A DNA stretch of 64,000 nt from Miltoncostaea marina. Lineage in GTDB: Bacteria; Actinomycetota; Thermoleophilia; Miltoncostaeales; Miltoncostaeaceae. The stretch spans positions 868,001 through 932,000 of the forward strand of contig NZ_CP064655.1 in assembly GCF_018141525.1 (NCBI RefSeq), given 5' to 3'. Below are positions 22,042 through 30,416 of the stretch, piece after piece (positions within the stretch are counted from its first letter, which is position 1; the number at the start of each line of letters is the position of its first letter). The notes under the pieces are model-generated. The model did no database searches, had not been told where the DNA came from, and saw nothing but the letters and a program-made list of their open reading frames with translations. Position numbers and translations under genes: made by a program.

Positions 22042-23220
22042 ATGCCCGCGCCCCCGCCCGTCGCACCGCCCGCGCTGCCCGCGGCCGTGGAGGGGGTGGC
22101 GCTGCGGTTCCAGCACCCGGAGCCGCCGCCCCTCGAGGAGGTGGCGGCGTACTACCGGCTGGCCGATGAGGCGGCGTACTACGCCAACGGCGGCCCGTGC
22201 GCGCGGCTGCTGGAGGCGCGCCTGTCCGAGCGCCTCGGCGGCGCCCACTGCGTGACCGTGGCCAGCGGGACGGCCGGGCTGCTCGTCGCCCTGCGGGCCC
22301 TGTTCGGCCCGCCGGCCCCCGGCCGCGTGGTCGTGACCCCGTCGTTCACCTTCGCCGCCACCGCCTGCGCGATCGAGTGGGCGGGCTTCCGGCCGCTGTT
22401 CGTCGATGTCGAGCCGACCACCTGGCAGCTCGACCCGGCGGGCCTCGAGGCGGCGCTCGCCGACGGCCGCCACGACGTGGCCGGGGTGCTCGCCTGCTCC
22501 ACCTTCGGCTCGCCGCCCCCCGCGTGGATGCGCCGGTCGTGGCGCGCGTCGTGCCGCGCCCACGGGGCGCCGCTGATGATCGACTCGGCCGCCGCGTTCG
22601 GATCGGTCGACGACGAGGGCCGCCCCTCGGGCGGCGCGGGCGACACGGAGCTGTTCTCGTTCCACGCCACGAAGCCGTTCGCCGTGGGCGAGGGCGGCCT
22701 GCTGGCCACGCCCGACGCGGCGCTCGCCGAGCGGATGCGGGCGCTGTGCAACTTCGGCATGGAGCCGGGCACCCGCGTGGCGGCCGAGGTCGGGATCAAC
22801 GGCAAGATGTCCGAGCTGGCCGCCGCCACCGCGCTCGCCATGCTCGACCGCTACCCCGCCGCGCTCGCCGAGCGGCGCGCCACCGCGGCCGCCCTGCGCG
22901 GGGCGATCCACCCGCGCGCGCTCGTGTTCCAGCGCGGCGCCGAGGGCTCCACCTGGCAGATCCTGCAGGGGCTGGCGCCCACCCCGGCGCACCGCGAGGC
23001 CGCCCTGCGCGCCGCCGCCCGCCTCGGCGTGCAGGCGCGCTCGTACTTCGACCCGCCGCTGCACCGCCACCCGGCCTTCGCCGGCGCCCCGCGGGCGGAC
23101 GGCCTGCGGGTGACCGAGGCCATCGCGTCGCGCTCGCTGTCGCTCCCCATGGCCAACCGGCTGGACGGCGGCGAGGTGGCGCTCGTCGCGCGCGTCGTGG
23201 AGGAGGCGATCCCGTGCTGA
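22042..23220 (+). CDS. DegT/DnrJ/EryC1-type sugar aminotransferase
   Basis: A 392-residue PLP-dependent aminotransferase of the nucleotide-sugar type. After a Pro-rich start come SERLGGAHCVTVASGTAGLL, VVVTPSFTFAATACAIEWAG then FRPLFVDVEPTTWQLDPAGL, LMIDSAAAFGS, and SFHATKPFAVGEGGLLAT with the PLP lysine at residue 211. C-terminal QARSYFDPPLHRHPAF and SLPMANRLDGGEVALV complete the family pattern. It would add an amino group to a keto-sugar, giving an amino-sugar for glycan assembly (family knowledge). First gene of the operon behind the sigma-28-type promoter; its stop overlaps the next GTG start. Confidence 0.88.
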   Translation: MPAPPPVAPPALPAAVEGVALRFQHPEPPPLEEVAAYYRLADEAAYYANGGPCARLLEARLSERLGGAHCVTVASGTAGLLVALRALFGPPAPGRVVVTPSFTFAATACAIEWAGFRPLFVDVEPTTWQLDPAGLEAALADGRHDVAGVLACSTFGSPPPAWMRRSWRASCRAHGAPLMIDSAAAFGSVDDEGRPSGGAGDTELFSFHATKPFAVGEGGLLATPDAALAERMRALCNFGMEPGTRVAAEVGINGKMSELAAATALAMLDRYPAALAERRATAAALRGAIHPRALVFQRGAEGSTWQILQGLAPTPAHREAALRAAARLGVQARSYFDPPLHRHPAFAGAPRADGLRVTEAIASRSLSLPMANRLDGGEVALVARVVEEAIPC

Positions 23221-24041
23221 ACTGGATCACCCGCTACGCCCCGGTGGCCGACCTGCTGCTCGACGGCGACGGCCGCCTCGCCGACAGCCTGCTCGACGTG
23301 GGGTCGGGCAGCGTGGGCTTCGCGTGCGTGGGCGGCGACCAGCCGTTCGTCGGCATCGACGTCGACTTCTGGGGGCCGCCGGCGCCCGCGATGGTGCCGC
23401 TGCGCTCCGTGCCCGGCCGGCTGCCGTTCGCCGACCGCGCCTTCGACACGGTCATCTCGCTCGACGCGCTCGAGCACGTGCCGCCGGGCGAGCGCGAGGG
23501 CTTCGTGGCCGAGATCGCGCGGGTGGCCGCGCGCCGGGCGGTCGTGGTGTGCCCGTGCGACGAGGCGGCCGGCATCGACGAGCTCATGCGCCGCATGTAC
23601 GCGCGGCGCGGCGAGGAGGCGCCCGGCTGGCTCTGGGAGCACGCCGAGCACGGGCTGCCGACGCGCGCCGCCGTGGCGGCCGCCTGCGCCGCGCCGGAGG
23701 GCTTCGCCGCCCGCGAGCTGGCCATGCCGAACGGGCTGCTGTCACTGCTCGCGACCGTGGCGGACACCGACCCCGAGCTGCAGCCGCTGGCCCGGGCCGA
23801 GGTCGCCCGCCGGCCGGGGCTGTGGGCGGACCTGTTCCGCGACTCCGCCGACCCGTCGAGCTTCCGGGTGGGCTGGGTGCTGGAGCGCCACGACCCCGCG
23901 CCGGCCGCCGTGCGCCGCGACGACCTGCTCGCCACGACGCTGGCCGCCCTGCGCTGCCCCCGCTGCGGGGGGTGCGCCCCCTGGCCCGAGCGCGACGGGA
24001 TCGGCGCGATCGACCTCACCCACGCCTGGTCGTGCGCGTGA
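23214..24041 (+). CDS. Class I SAM-dependent methyltransferase with zinc-like CxxC tail
   Basis: A 275-residue methyltransferase. SLLDVGSGSVGFACVGGDQP is the SAM-binding loop (about residues 26-45), GIDVDFWG the second strand, RLPFADRAFDTVISLDALEH then VPPGEREGFV the motif around the catalytic face. The last 40 residues contain LRCPRCGGCAPWPERDGIGA, a CPxCGxC cluster that could bind zinc, unusual for this family. GTG 23214 overlaps the previous stop. Probable role is methylation of a sugar or nucleotide-sugar in glycan synthesis; the target is not visible. Confidence 0.78.
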   Translation: MLNWITRYAPVADLLLDGDGRLADSLLDVGSGSVGFACVGGDQPFVGIDVDFWGPPAPAMVPLRSVPGRLPFADRAFDTVISLDALEHVPPGEREGFVAEIARVAARRAVVVCPCDEAAGIDELMRRMYARRGEEAPGWLWEHAEHGLPTRAAVAAACAAPEGFAARELAMPNGLLSLLATVADTDPELQPLARAEVARRPGLWADLFRDSADPSSFRVGWVLERHDPAPAAVRRDDLLATTLAALRCPRCGGCAPWPERDGIGAIDLTHAWSCA

Positions 24042-25243
24042 GCCGCGAGCTGCTCGTCGCCCCCGACTGGGAGCGCCCCGAGGGGTGGATCCCCGCGCTG
24101 GCCGCCTTCGTGGCCGCCGCCCCCCCGGCGTCGGGCGCGCGCCTGTGGCTCGAGACGGCGGGGTCGCCGCTGCCCGGGTCGCTGCTGGTGCAGATGATCG
24201 GCGAGGTGTGCGAGTGGGCGAGCCGCGGCGACGACTTCGCCGAGGTGGTCGTGGCGGACGGCCCGTCCCCCGAGCGGCCGGCGGCGCGGCGGGTGGCCGG
24301 CGCGGCCGACGTGCTCGGCGCGCTCGGCGCGGATCAGCCGCCGGCGCCCGCGGACGCGGCGGCGGTCGTGGCCCGCGCCCGCGAGGCCAAGCGCCTCGCC
24401 GACCGGGTCACCGCCATGCGCGACCGCTGGCGCTTCGAGACGGCCCCCGACCCGTGGGCCTCGCCCGAGCCGCTCGTGTCGGTGCGCATCCCCACCTGGC
24501 GCGGCCACGAGCTGCTCGTGTCGCGGGCGATCCCCTCGGCGCTGCGCGGCAGCTACGCGAACATCGAGGTGGTGGTGTGCAGCGACGGCCCCGACCCCGC
24601 CGCCCGCGCGGCGGTGGCGGCGGTCGGCGACCCGCGCGTGCGCTACGTCGAGGTGCCCCGGCGGCCGGTCTACGCGAGCCACTTCCAGAGCTTCTGGATG
24701 ACGGCGGGCAGCATGTCGGCCAACGGCGCGCTCGACGCCTGCCGCGGCGACTTCATCGCCCCGCTCGACCACGACGACGCCTTCACGCAGGACCACGTCC
24801 ACGAGCTGCTCGGCGCCGCGCGCGCCACGGGGGCCGACTTCGTCTACGGCCAGGGCGCCTGCGAGACGCGCGAGGGGCCCTGGACGATCATCGGCTCGGC
24901 GCCGCTCGAGCTGGGGCGCATCACCCACGGCTCGGTGCTGCACTCCGCCCGCCTGGCCCACATGCGCTTCGACCCGCACTGCTGGCTGCTCGACGAGCCG
25001 GGCGACTGGAACCTGTGGCGGCGCATGTCCGAGGCCGGCGCCGTGGTCGCCCACCTGCCCCGCGTGGTCTTCGTCCACTTCAAGGAGAAGACGAGCATCG
25101 AGGCGCGCGACGGGGTGACCGCCCGCGACCTGGGCGGCCCCGTGGCCGTGGGCGACGAGGACCTCGCCCGCGACGTGCTCGGCACGGGCGCCCGCTGGCT
25201 CCTGGACGTGCCGCGCCGGGCGGCGGCGGGGGTGCCGCGGTGA
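24038..25243 (+). CDS. GT2-type glycosyltransferase
   Basis: A 401-residue protein. Residues 1-145 are an uncharacterised N-terminal part. Residues about 146-350 form a GT-A fold of the GT2 type: LVSVRIPTWRGHELLVSRAI, SYANIEVVVCSDGPDPAARA, VRYVEVPRRPVY, and CRGDFIAPLDHDDAFTQDHV with the DHDD metal-binding motif. The region FDPHCWLLDEPGDWNLWRRM resembles acceptor-binding loops. GTG 24038 overlaps the methyltransferase stop by four bases (GTGA). In this operon it most likely adds sugars to flagellin or to a glycan precursor; donor and acceptor are unknown. Confidence 0.82.
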   Translation: MSRELLVAPDWERPEGWIPALAAFVAAAPPASGARLWLETAGSPLPGSLLVQMIGEVCEWASRGDDFAEVVVADGPSPERPAARRVAGAADVLGALGADQPPAPADAAAVVARAREAKRLADRVTAMRDRWRFETAPDPWASPEPLVSVRIPTWRGHELLVSRAIPSALRGSYANIEVVVCSDGPDPAARAAVAAVGDPRVRYVEVPRRPVYASHFQSFWMTAGSMSANGALDACRGDFIAPLDHDDAFTQDHVHELLGAARATGADFVYGQGACETREGPWTIIGSAPLELGRITHGSVLHSARLAHMRFDPHCWLLDEPGDWNLWRRMSEAGAVVAHLPRVVFVHFKEKTSIEARDGVTARDLGGPVAVGDEDLARDVLGTGARWLLDVPRRAAAGVPR

Positions 25244-26559
25244 CCACGACGGCGCCGTCCCCGGCGGCCCGCCCGCCCGCCGGCGCCCCCGCCGCACAGC
25301 GGGTGCTGGTGCTGCCCGGGGGCACGGAGATCGGCCTCGAGGTGCGGGCCGCCCTGGCGGGGCGGCGCGACGTGGAGCTGTTCTCGGCCGGCATCGACGC
25401 GCCCGGCCACGCCCCGTACGCCTTCCGCCACCACGACGTGCTGCCCGACCTGCGCGGCGACGGCTGGCTCGATCCCCTCAACGACCTCGTGCGCCGCCGG
25501 GGCATCGACATGGTCCTGCCGGCCCACGACGACGCGGTGCTCGCGCTGGCCGAGCATGCCGGCGAGGTCGCCGCCCGCGTCGTGTCCTCGCCGGCGGCCA
25601 CCTGCAGGATCGCCCGCTCCAAGCGCGCCACCTACGCCGCGCTGGCGGACGTGGTCCGGGTGCCGCGGGTCGTCGACGACCCCGCCGCCGCCGCCTTCCC
25701 GCTCTTCGTGAAGCCCGACCGCGGCCAGGGCTCGGCGGGCGCCCGGGTCGTGCGCGACCGCGCCGAGCTCGAGCGCGCGCTGCGCGACGGATCCGACCTG
25801 GTGATGGAGGTCCTGCCGGGCGACGAGCACACGGTCGACTGCTTCAGCGACCGGGAGCGCGGCCTGCTCTTCGCGGCGCCGCGGCGCCGGGTCGCGACCC
25901 GCGCGGGCATCAGTATGCGCTCCGTGCCGGTCGAGGACCCGGACCTGATGGCGATGGCGCACGCCATCGCGGGCCGCCTGGAGCTGCACGGCGCCTGGTT
26001 CTTCCAGGCCCGCCGCGACGCCGCCGGCGCGCACCGGCTGCTCGAGGTGGCCCCGCGCATCGCCGGCACGAGCGCGCTGACCCGCGCCATGGGCGTCAAC
26101 CTGCCGCTGCTGTCGGTCTACGAGGCGCTGCGGGTGCCGCTGGAGGTCGCGCCCAACGGCCTGCGGGTGGAGATCGACCGCGCGCTGGTCAACCGCTACC
26201 GCCACGACCTGCGCTACTCGGCCGTCTACGTCGACCTCGACGACACGCTCGTGGTGCGCGGGCGCGTGCAGGCCCGCCTCGTGGCGCTGCTGTACCGGTC
26301 GATCGACGAGGGGCGGCGGGTGGTGCTGCTGACCCGCCACCGCGGCGACCTGGCCGCCACCCTGCGCCGCCACCGCCTGTCGGAGCTGTTCGACGAGGTC
26401 GTGCGGGTGGCCGACGACGAGGAGAAGGCCGACCACGTGCGCGAGCCGGACGCGATCCTGATCGACGACTCGTTCCGCGAGCGGCGCGCCGCCGGCGAGC
26501 GCGGCGTGGCGGCCTTCGACCTGGACGCCGTCGAGCTGCTGGAGGACGACCGTGCCTGA
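25240..26559 (+). CDS. ATP-grasp ligase fused to a HAD-type phosphatase domain
   Basis: A 439-residue fusion. Residues about 20-310 are an ATP-grasp ligase like the carbamoyl-phosphate synthase/PylC group: RVLVLPGGTEIGLEVRAALA, AAFPLFVKPDRGQGSAGARV, DLVMEVLPGDEHTVDCFSDR, and GAHRLLEVAPRIAGTSALTR with metal ligands in the E-x-x-P-R region. Residues about 325-435 are a HAD-like domain: AVYVDLDDTLVVRGRV holds DxDxT, VVLLTRHRG the second motif, DAILIDDSFRERR the acidic last motif. GTG start overlaps the previous stop. A ligase may join an amino acid to a sugar and the HAD domain remove a phosphate; this is inference. Confidence 0.82.
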   Translation: MTTTAPSPAARPPAGAPAAQRVLVLPGGTEIGLEVRAALAGRRDVELFSAGIDAPGHAPYAFRHHDVLPDLRGDGWLDPLNDLVRRRGIDMVLPAHDDAVLALAEHAGEVAARVVSSPAATCRIARSKRATYAALADVVRVPRVVDDPAAAAFPLFVKPDRGQGSAGARVVRDRAELERALRDGSDLVMEVLPGDEHTVDCFSDRERGLLFAAPRRRVATRAGISMRSVPVEDPDLMAMAHAIAGRLELHGAWFFQARRDAAGAHRLLEVAPRIAGTSALTRAMGVNLPLLSVYEALRVPLEVAPNGLRVEIDRALVNRYRHDLRYSAVYVDLDDTLVVRGRVQARLVALLYRSIDEGRRVVLLTRHRGDLAATLRRHRLSELFDEVVRVADDEEKADHVREPDAILIDDSFRERRAAGERGVAAFDLDAVELLEDDRA

Positions 26560-27106
26560 GGCCGCCGCCCCGCCGGTGCCGAGCGCGAGGGACGTCGAGG
26601 CGCTGGCGCTGATCCGCGGCAACGTGCGCGCGCTGATGCGCCGGGCGGCCGCCGCGCACCCGGGCGGGCCCGCGCGCCTGCTGGACGTCGCGCCGCAGGA
26701 CCACGAGGGCGCCCGGCCGTTCTTCCCGGCCGAGGTGGTGGTGGAGACGCTCGACATCGACCCCGCCGCAGGCTGCACCCACACGGGCGACATCTGCCGG
26801 CCGGTGCCCGGCATCGAGGACGGCCGCTTCGACTACGTCGTGTGCACGGAGGTGCTCGAGCACGTGCTGCAGCCCTTCGACGCGGTCGCCGAGATCCGGC
26901 GGGTGCTGCGCCCGGGCGGGCTGCTGTTCCTGTCCACGCCGTTCGACTTCCGCATCCACGGGCCGCTGCCCGACTGCTGGCGCTTCACCGAGCACGGCCT
27001 GCGGGCGCTGCTGGCCGACTTCGCGATCGAGTCGCTCGAGGGCCTGGAGGCCCCCGACCGCCCGCTGATGCCGCTGCACTACACGACCGTGGCCCGCCGC
27101 CCGTGA
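26552..27106 (+). CDS. SAM-dependent methyltransferase (Methyltransf_11 type)
   Basis: A 184-residue methyltransferase. RLLDVAPQDHEGARPFF replaces the usual glycine-rich SAM loop, then VVVETLDIDPAAGCTHTGDI, DGRFDYVVCTEVLEHVLQPF and VLRPGGLLFLSTPFDFRIHG are typical of methyltransferases in sugar and O-antigen clusters. The atypical first motif (DVAPQDHEG) is also seen in such cluster members. GTG 26552 overlaps the previous gene by eight bases. Target probably a sugar in this glycan; not provable from sequence. Confidence 0.78.
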   Translation: MPEAAAPPVPSARDVEALALIRGNVRALMRRAAAAHPGGPARLLDVAPQDHEGARPFFPAEVVVETLDIDPAAGCTHTGDICRPVPGIEDGRFDYVVCTEVLEHVLQPFDAVAEIRRVLRPGGLLFLSTPFDFRIHGPLPDCWRFTEHGLRALLADFAIESLEGLEAPDRPLMPLHYTTVARRP

Positions 27107-29286
27107 CGCGCGCGAGCGTCGTCATCCCGGTCTACGAGCGGGCCGACCTGCTCGCCCCCTGCCTGGACGCGCTGGTCGCGGCGGGCCTGGAGGGCGTGGA
27201 GCTCGTGCTGGTCGACAACGCGTCGTCCGACCCGGCCATGGCGCCCCTGCTGCGCGCCTGGGAGGACGACGCGCGCGTGGTGCGCAACCCGGCCAACCTG
27301 GGCTTCGCGCGCGCCTGCAACCAGGGCGCCGAGCTCGCCGCCGCGCCGGTCGTGGTGTTCCTCAACGCCGACACCGAGGTGCGGCCCGGCTGGCTCGAGC
27401 CGCTGCTCGACGCCGTCGAGGATCCGTCGGTGGGGGTGGCCGGCTCCCGCCTGCTCTACCCGGACGGGCGCGTGCAGCACGCCGGCATGGCCCTGATGCC
27501 GGGCGGCGTGCCGGTCCACCTGCACCGCGGCGTGCCGGGCGACCACCCGGTGGCGGCGCGCTCGCGCGACCTGCTGATGGTGACCGCGGCCTGCTGGGCG
27601 ATGCGCCGCGACGTCGTGGCCGCGGCCGGCGGCTTCGACGCGGACTACGTCAACGGCTTCGAGGACGTCGACCTCTGCCTGCGGCTGGCGCGGCGCGGCC
27701 TGCGGGCGCGCTACCGCGGCGACTCGGTCGTGGTGCACCACGAGTCGCAGAGCCCCGGGCGGGCCGACGGCGAGACGGCCAACGCCCGCCTGTTCCGGCG
27801 CCGCTGGCTGGGCTGGCCGGCCGACTGGGAGGAGCGCCTGGCCGAGGACGGGCTCGAGGACGTCGACGTGGCCGACTGCGCCTGGAGCGGCCCGCTGTTG
27901 GGGGAGGACGAGGCGGGCGCGGCCGGCATGGCCGCCCTGCGGGCGCTCGCCGACGAGGGGCTGCGCCCGCTCGCGCGCGAGGCCGGCCGGCCCGCGCTCG
28001 CCCCCGGCGCCGCGGAGCGCTGCGAGCCGTGGCTGCTCGCCGCGCTCAACCGCCAGTTCGTGCGCGTGCCCGCCGCCGAGCGGTTCGAGCACCCGGCGCC
28101 GGCCGTGACCCGGCCGCGCGCGCGGCGGCCCGGCATCGGCTGGTGGGGGCCGCTCGCGGGCCGCAGCGGCTACGCCGCCGCGGGGCGCGGCCTGCTCGAC
28201 GCCGCCGCGCTGGCCGGCGTGCCGGTGCGGGCGATGGTCGCCGACGCGCCGGCCCCGGGCATGGCGCCCGTCGCGCTCTCGCTGCCCGCGCAGGACTTCG
28301 TGCCGGCCACGTGGGTGGTGCACCACATCCCGGTGCTCAACGACGGCGCCCGCGTCTGGGACGAGGTGGCGGTGGGCCTCGAGGTGCCGGTCGTCGGGGC
28401 GACGTGCTTCGAGACGGCGGGGCTGCCCGCGTCGTGGGTCGAGGCGACCACCTCCGGCGCCGTGCGCGAGGTCTGGGTGCCGACGCGCTTCAACCTGCGC
28501 ACGTTCACGGACGCGGGGGTCGACCCGGGGCTGCTGCGCGTGGTGCCCTACCCGGTCGACGGCGCCATGCTCGCCCCGCGCCAGCCCGCCGCCCCCGGGC
28601 GCACGGGCGTCACCTTCCTCTCCGTGTTCGAGTGGACCTGGCGCAAGGGCTGGGACGTGCTGCTGCGCGCCTGGGCCGAGGAGTTCGACGGCGCCGAGGA
28701 CGTGCGGCTGCGCGTGCTCACCTACCGCGGCGCGGGCGCCGCGGGGGATGGCGACATCCTGGGCCAGGCCGCCGGGCTGCTGCGCGAGCTGGGCCACGAC
28801 CCCGAGCGGGTGGCCGACATCGACCTCGTCCTCGAGCCGGTCCCGCACGGCGGCATGCCGGCGCTCTACGACGCCGCCGACGCCTTCGTGCTGCCCACGC
28901 GGGGCGAGGGCGCCGGCATGCCCGTGCTCGAGGCCGCCGCCCGCGGCCTGCCGGTCATCGCCACCGCGTGGGGCGGCCACGAGGAGCTGATGGCGCCCGA
29001 GACCGCGTTCCCCGTGGCGGTGGCCCGGATGGTCGAGGCGCCACCCGAGCTCGTGCGCGACAACCCGGTCTACGCAGGCCAGCTGCTGGCCGAGCCGGAC
29101 CTGGCCTCGCTGCGGGCGGCGATGCGGGCGGTGGTCGAGGACCGGGCCGAGGCCGCCCGCCGCGCGGCCGCGGGCCGCGAGCTGGTGGCCGAGCGCTTCT
29201 CGCCCGTCGCGGCGGCCCGCGCGCTCGGCGCGCGCGCGGAGGCGCTGGTGGGCGGCGCCCCCCGCGCCCTGGCGGTGGCCCGGTGA
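27103..29286 (+). CDS. Two-domain glycosyltransferase (GT2 + GT4)
   Basis: A 727-residue bifunctional enzyme. Residues 1-240 are GT2: TRASVVIPVYERADLLAPCL, VLVDNASSDPAM, NPANLGFARACNQGAELAAA, VVVFLNADTEVRPGWLEPLL (metal site in NADTE) and FDADYVNGFEDVDLCLRLAR. Residues about 345-720 are a GT-B enzyme of the GT4 type: VREVWVPTRFNLRTFTDAGV, SVFEWTWRKGWDVLLRAWAE, and DAADAFVLPTRGEGAGMPVL then EAAARGLPVIATAWGGHEEL with the E-x7-E motif. GTG 27103 overlaps the previous stop. Two linkages may be made by one protein. Confidence 0.88.
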   Translation: MTRASVVIPVYERADLLAPCLDALVAAGLEGVELVLVDNASSDPAMAPLLRAWEDDARVVRNPANLGFARACNQGAELAAAPVVVFLNADTEVRPGWLEPLLDAVEDPSVGVAGSRLLYPDGRVQHAGMALMPGGVPVHLHRGVPGDHPVAARSRDLLMVTAACWAMRRDVVAAAGGFDADYVNGFEDVDLCLRLARRGLRARYRGDSVVVHHESQSPGRADGETANARLFRRRWLGWPADWEERLAEDGLEDVDVADCAWSGPLLGEDEAGAAGMAALRALADEGLRPLAREAGRPALAPGAAERCEPWLLAALNRQFVRVPAAERFEHPAPAVTRPRARRPGIGWWGPLAGRSGYAAAGRGLLDAAALAGVPVRAMVADAPAPGMAPVALSLPAQDFVPATWVVHHIPVLNDGARVWDEVAVGLEVPVVGATCFETAGLPASWVEATTSGAVREVWVPTRFNLRTFTDAGVDPGLLRVVPYPVDGAMLAPRQPAAPGRTGVTFLSVFEWTWRKGWDVLLRAWAEEFDGAEDVRLRVLTYRGAGAAGDGDILGQAAGLLRELGHDPERVADIDLVLEPVPHGGMPALYDAADAFVLPTRGEGAGMPVLEAAARGLPVIATAWGGHEELMAPETAFPVAVARMVEAPPELVRDNPVYAGQLLAEPDLASLRAAMRAVVEDRAEAARRAAAGRELVAERFSPVAAARALGARAEALVGGAPRALAVAR

Positions 29287-30416
29287 GCGGGCCCGGGGTG
29301 CTGTGGCGCGGGCCGCTGACCGACCCCTCCGGCTACGCCGCGGGCGGGCGGGCGTTCGTGCGCGGCCTCGCCGGGCTCGGCGCCGACGTGCGCGCCGAGC
29401 CGCAGGCGTGGAACCCGCGCACCGCGCTGTCGCCGGACGACCGCGCCCTGCTGGGCGGGCTGATCGCGGCGGCGCCCGGCCGCATCGACGCCCGGGTGGA
29501 GCACACCTTCCCGCCGTTCGCCGACCTGGCCTCGCCCGCGCCGCTGCGCGTGCTGCGCACGATGTTCGAGACCGACCGCATCCCGCCCGCGTGGGTCGCC
29601 CCGTGCAACGCCGCCGACGAGGTCTGGGTGCCGACGGAGCACAACCGCACCGCCTTCGCCGACGCCGGCGTGGACCCCGGCCGCCTCGTGGTGGTGCCCG
29701 AGCCGTTCGAGCTCGACCGCCTGCGGGCCGACGTGCCGCCGCTCGAGCTGCCGGGCGCGCACGGCACCGTCTTCCTCGCCGCCTTCGACTTCACCCTGCG
29801 CAAGGGCTGGGACGCGCTGCTCGCCGCCTGGTGCGCCGCCTTCGCCCCCGACGACGACGTGACGCTCGTGCTCAAGGTCTGGTCGACCACGGCCGGCATG
29901 GGCGCCCCGCGCATCCACGCGGCCATCGGCGAGCACGTGGCCCGGCTCGGGCACGACCCGGCGCGCATCCCGGACGTCGTGCTGGTCGACGACCTGCTGA
30001 GCCCCGCCGCGATGTCCGCCCTGCTGCGCGCCGCCGACGTCTACGTGGCCCCCACCCGCGGCGAGGGCTGGGGGCGGCCGGTGCTCGAGGCGATGGCCCT
30101 CGGCCGCCCGGCGATCGCCACCGCGTGGTCGGGGCCGGGAGAGTTCGTCGACGCGTCGGTGGGCTGGCCGGTGGGCCACCGCCTGGTCGACGTGCCGCCC
30201 GCCGCGGTCGCGGAGGTGCCCGCCTACGCCGGCCACCGCTGGGCGGAGCCCGACGCCGACGAGCTCGCCGCCGCCCTGCAGGAGGCGCACCGCCGCCCGG
30301 CCGAGCGGGCGGCGCGCGGGGCGGCCGCGGCGGCGCGGGCCGAGCGCTACGACCACCGCCAGGTGGCCGCGGCGGCCCTCGGGCGGCTGGGCGCGCCGGC
30401 GGCGGTGGCGCCGTGA
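29283..30416 (+). CDS. GT4-type glycosyltransferase
   Basis: A 377-residue GT-B glycosyltransferase, closely like the second domain of the preceding protein. It begins GVLWRGPLTDPSGYAAGGRA, followed by LRTMFETDRIPPAWVAPCNA, DEVWVPTEHNRTAFADAGVD, FLAAFDFTLRKGWDALLAAW and the nucleotide-sugar site DVYVAPTRGEGWGRPVLEAM with ALGRPAIATAWSGPGEF. GTG 29283 overlaps the previous stop by four bases. The repeated architecture suggests duplication within the operon and stepwise extension of one glycan. Confidence 0.87.
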   Translation: MSGPGVLWRGPLTDPSGYAAGGRAFVRGLAGLGADVRAEPQAWNPRTALSPDDRALLGGLIAAAPGRIDARVEHTFPPFADLASPAPLRVLRTMFETDRIPPAWVAPCNAADEVWVPTEHNRTAFADAGVDPGRLVVVPEPFELDRLRADVPPLELPGAHGTVFLAAFDFTLRKGWDALLAAWCAAFAPDDDVTLVLKVWSTTAGMGAPRIHAAIGEHVARLGHDPARIPDVVLVDDLLSPAAMSALLRAADVYVAPTRGEGWGRPVLEAMALGRPAIATAWSGPGEFVDASVGWPVGHRLVDVPPAAVAEVPAYAGHRWAEPDADELAAALQEAHRRPAERAARGAAAAARAERYDHRQVAAAALGRLGAPAAVAP

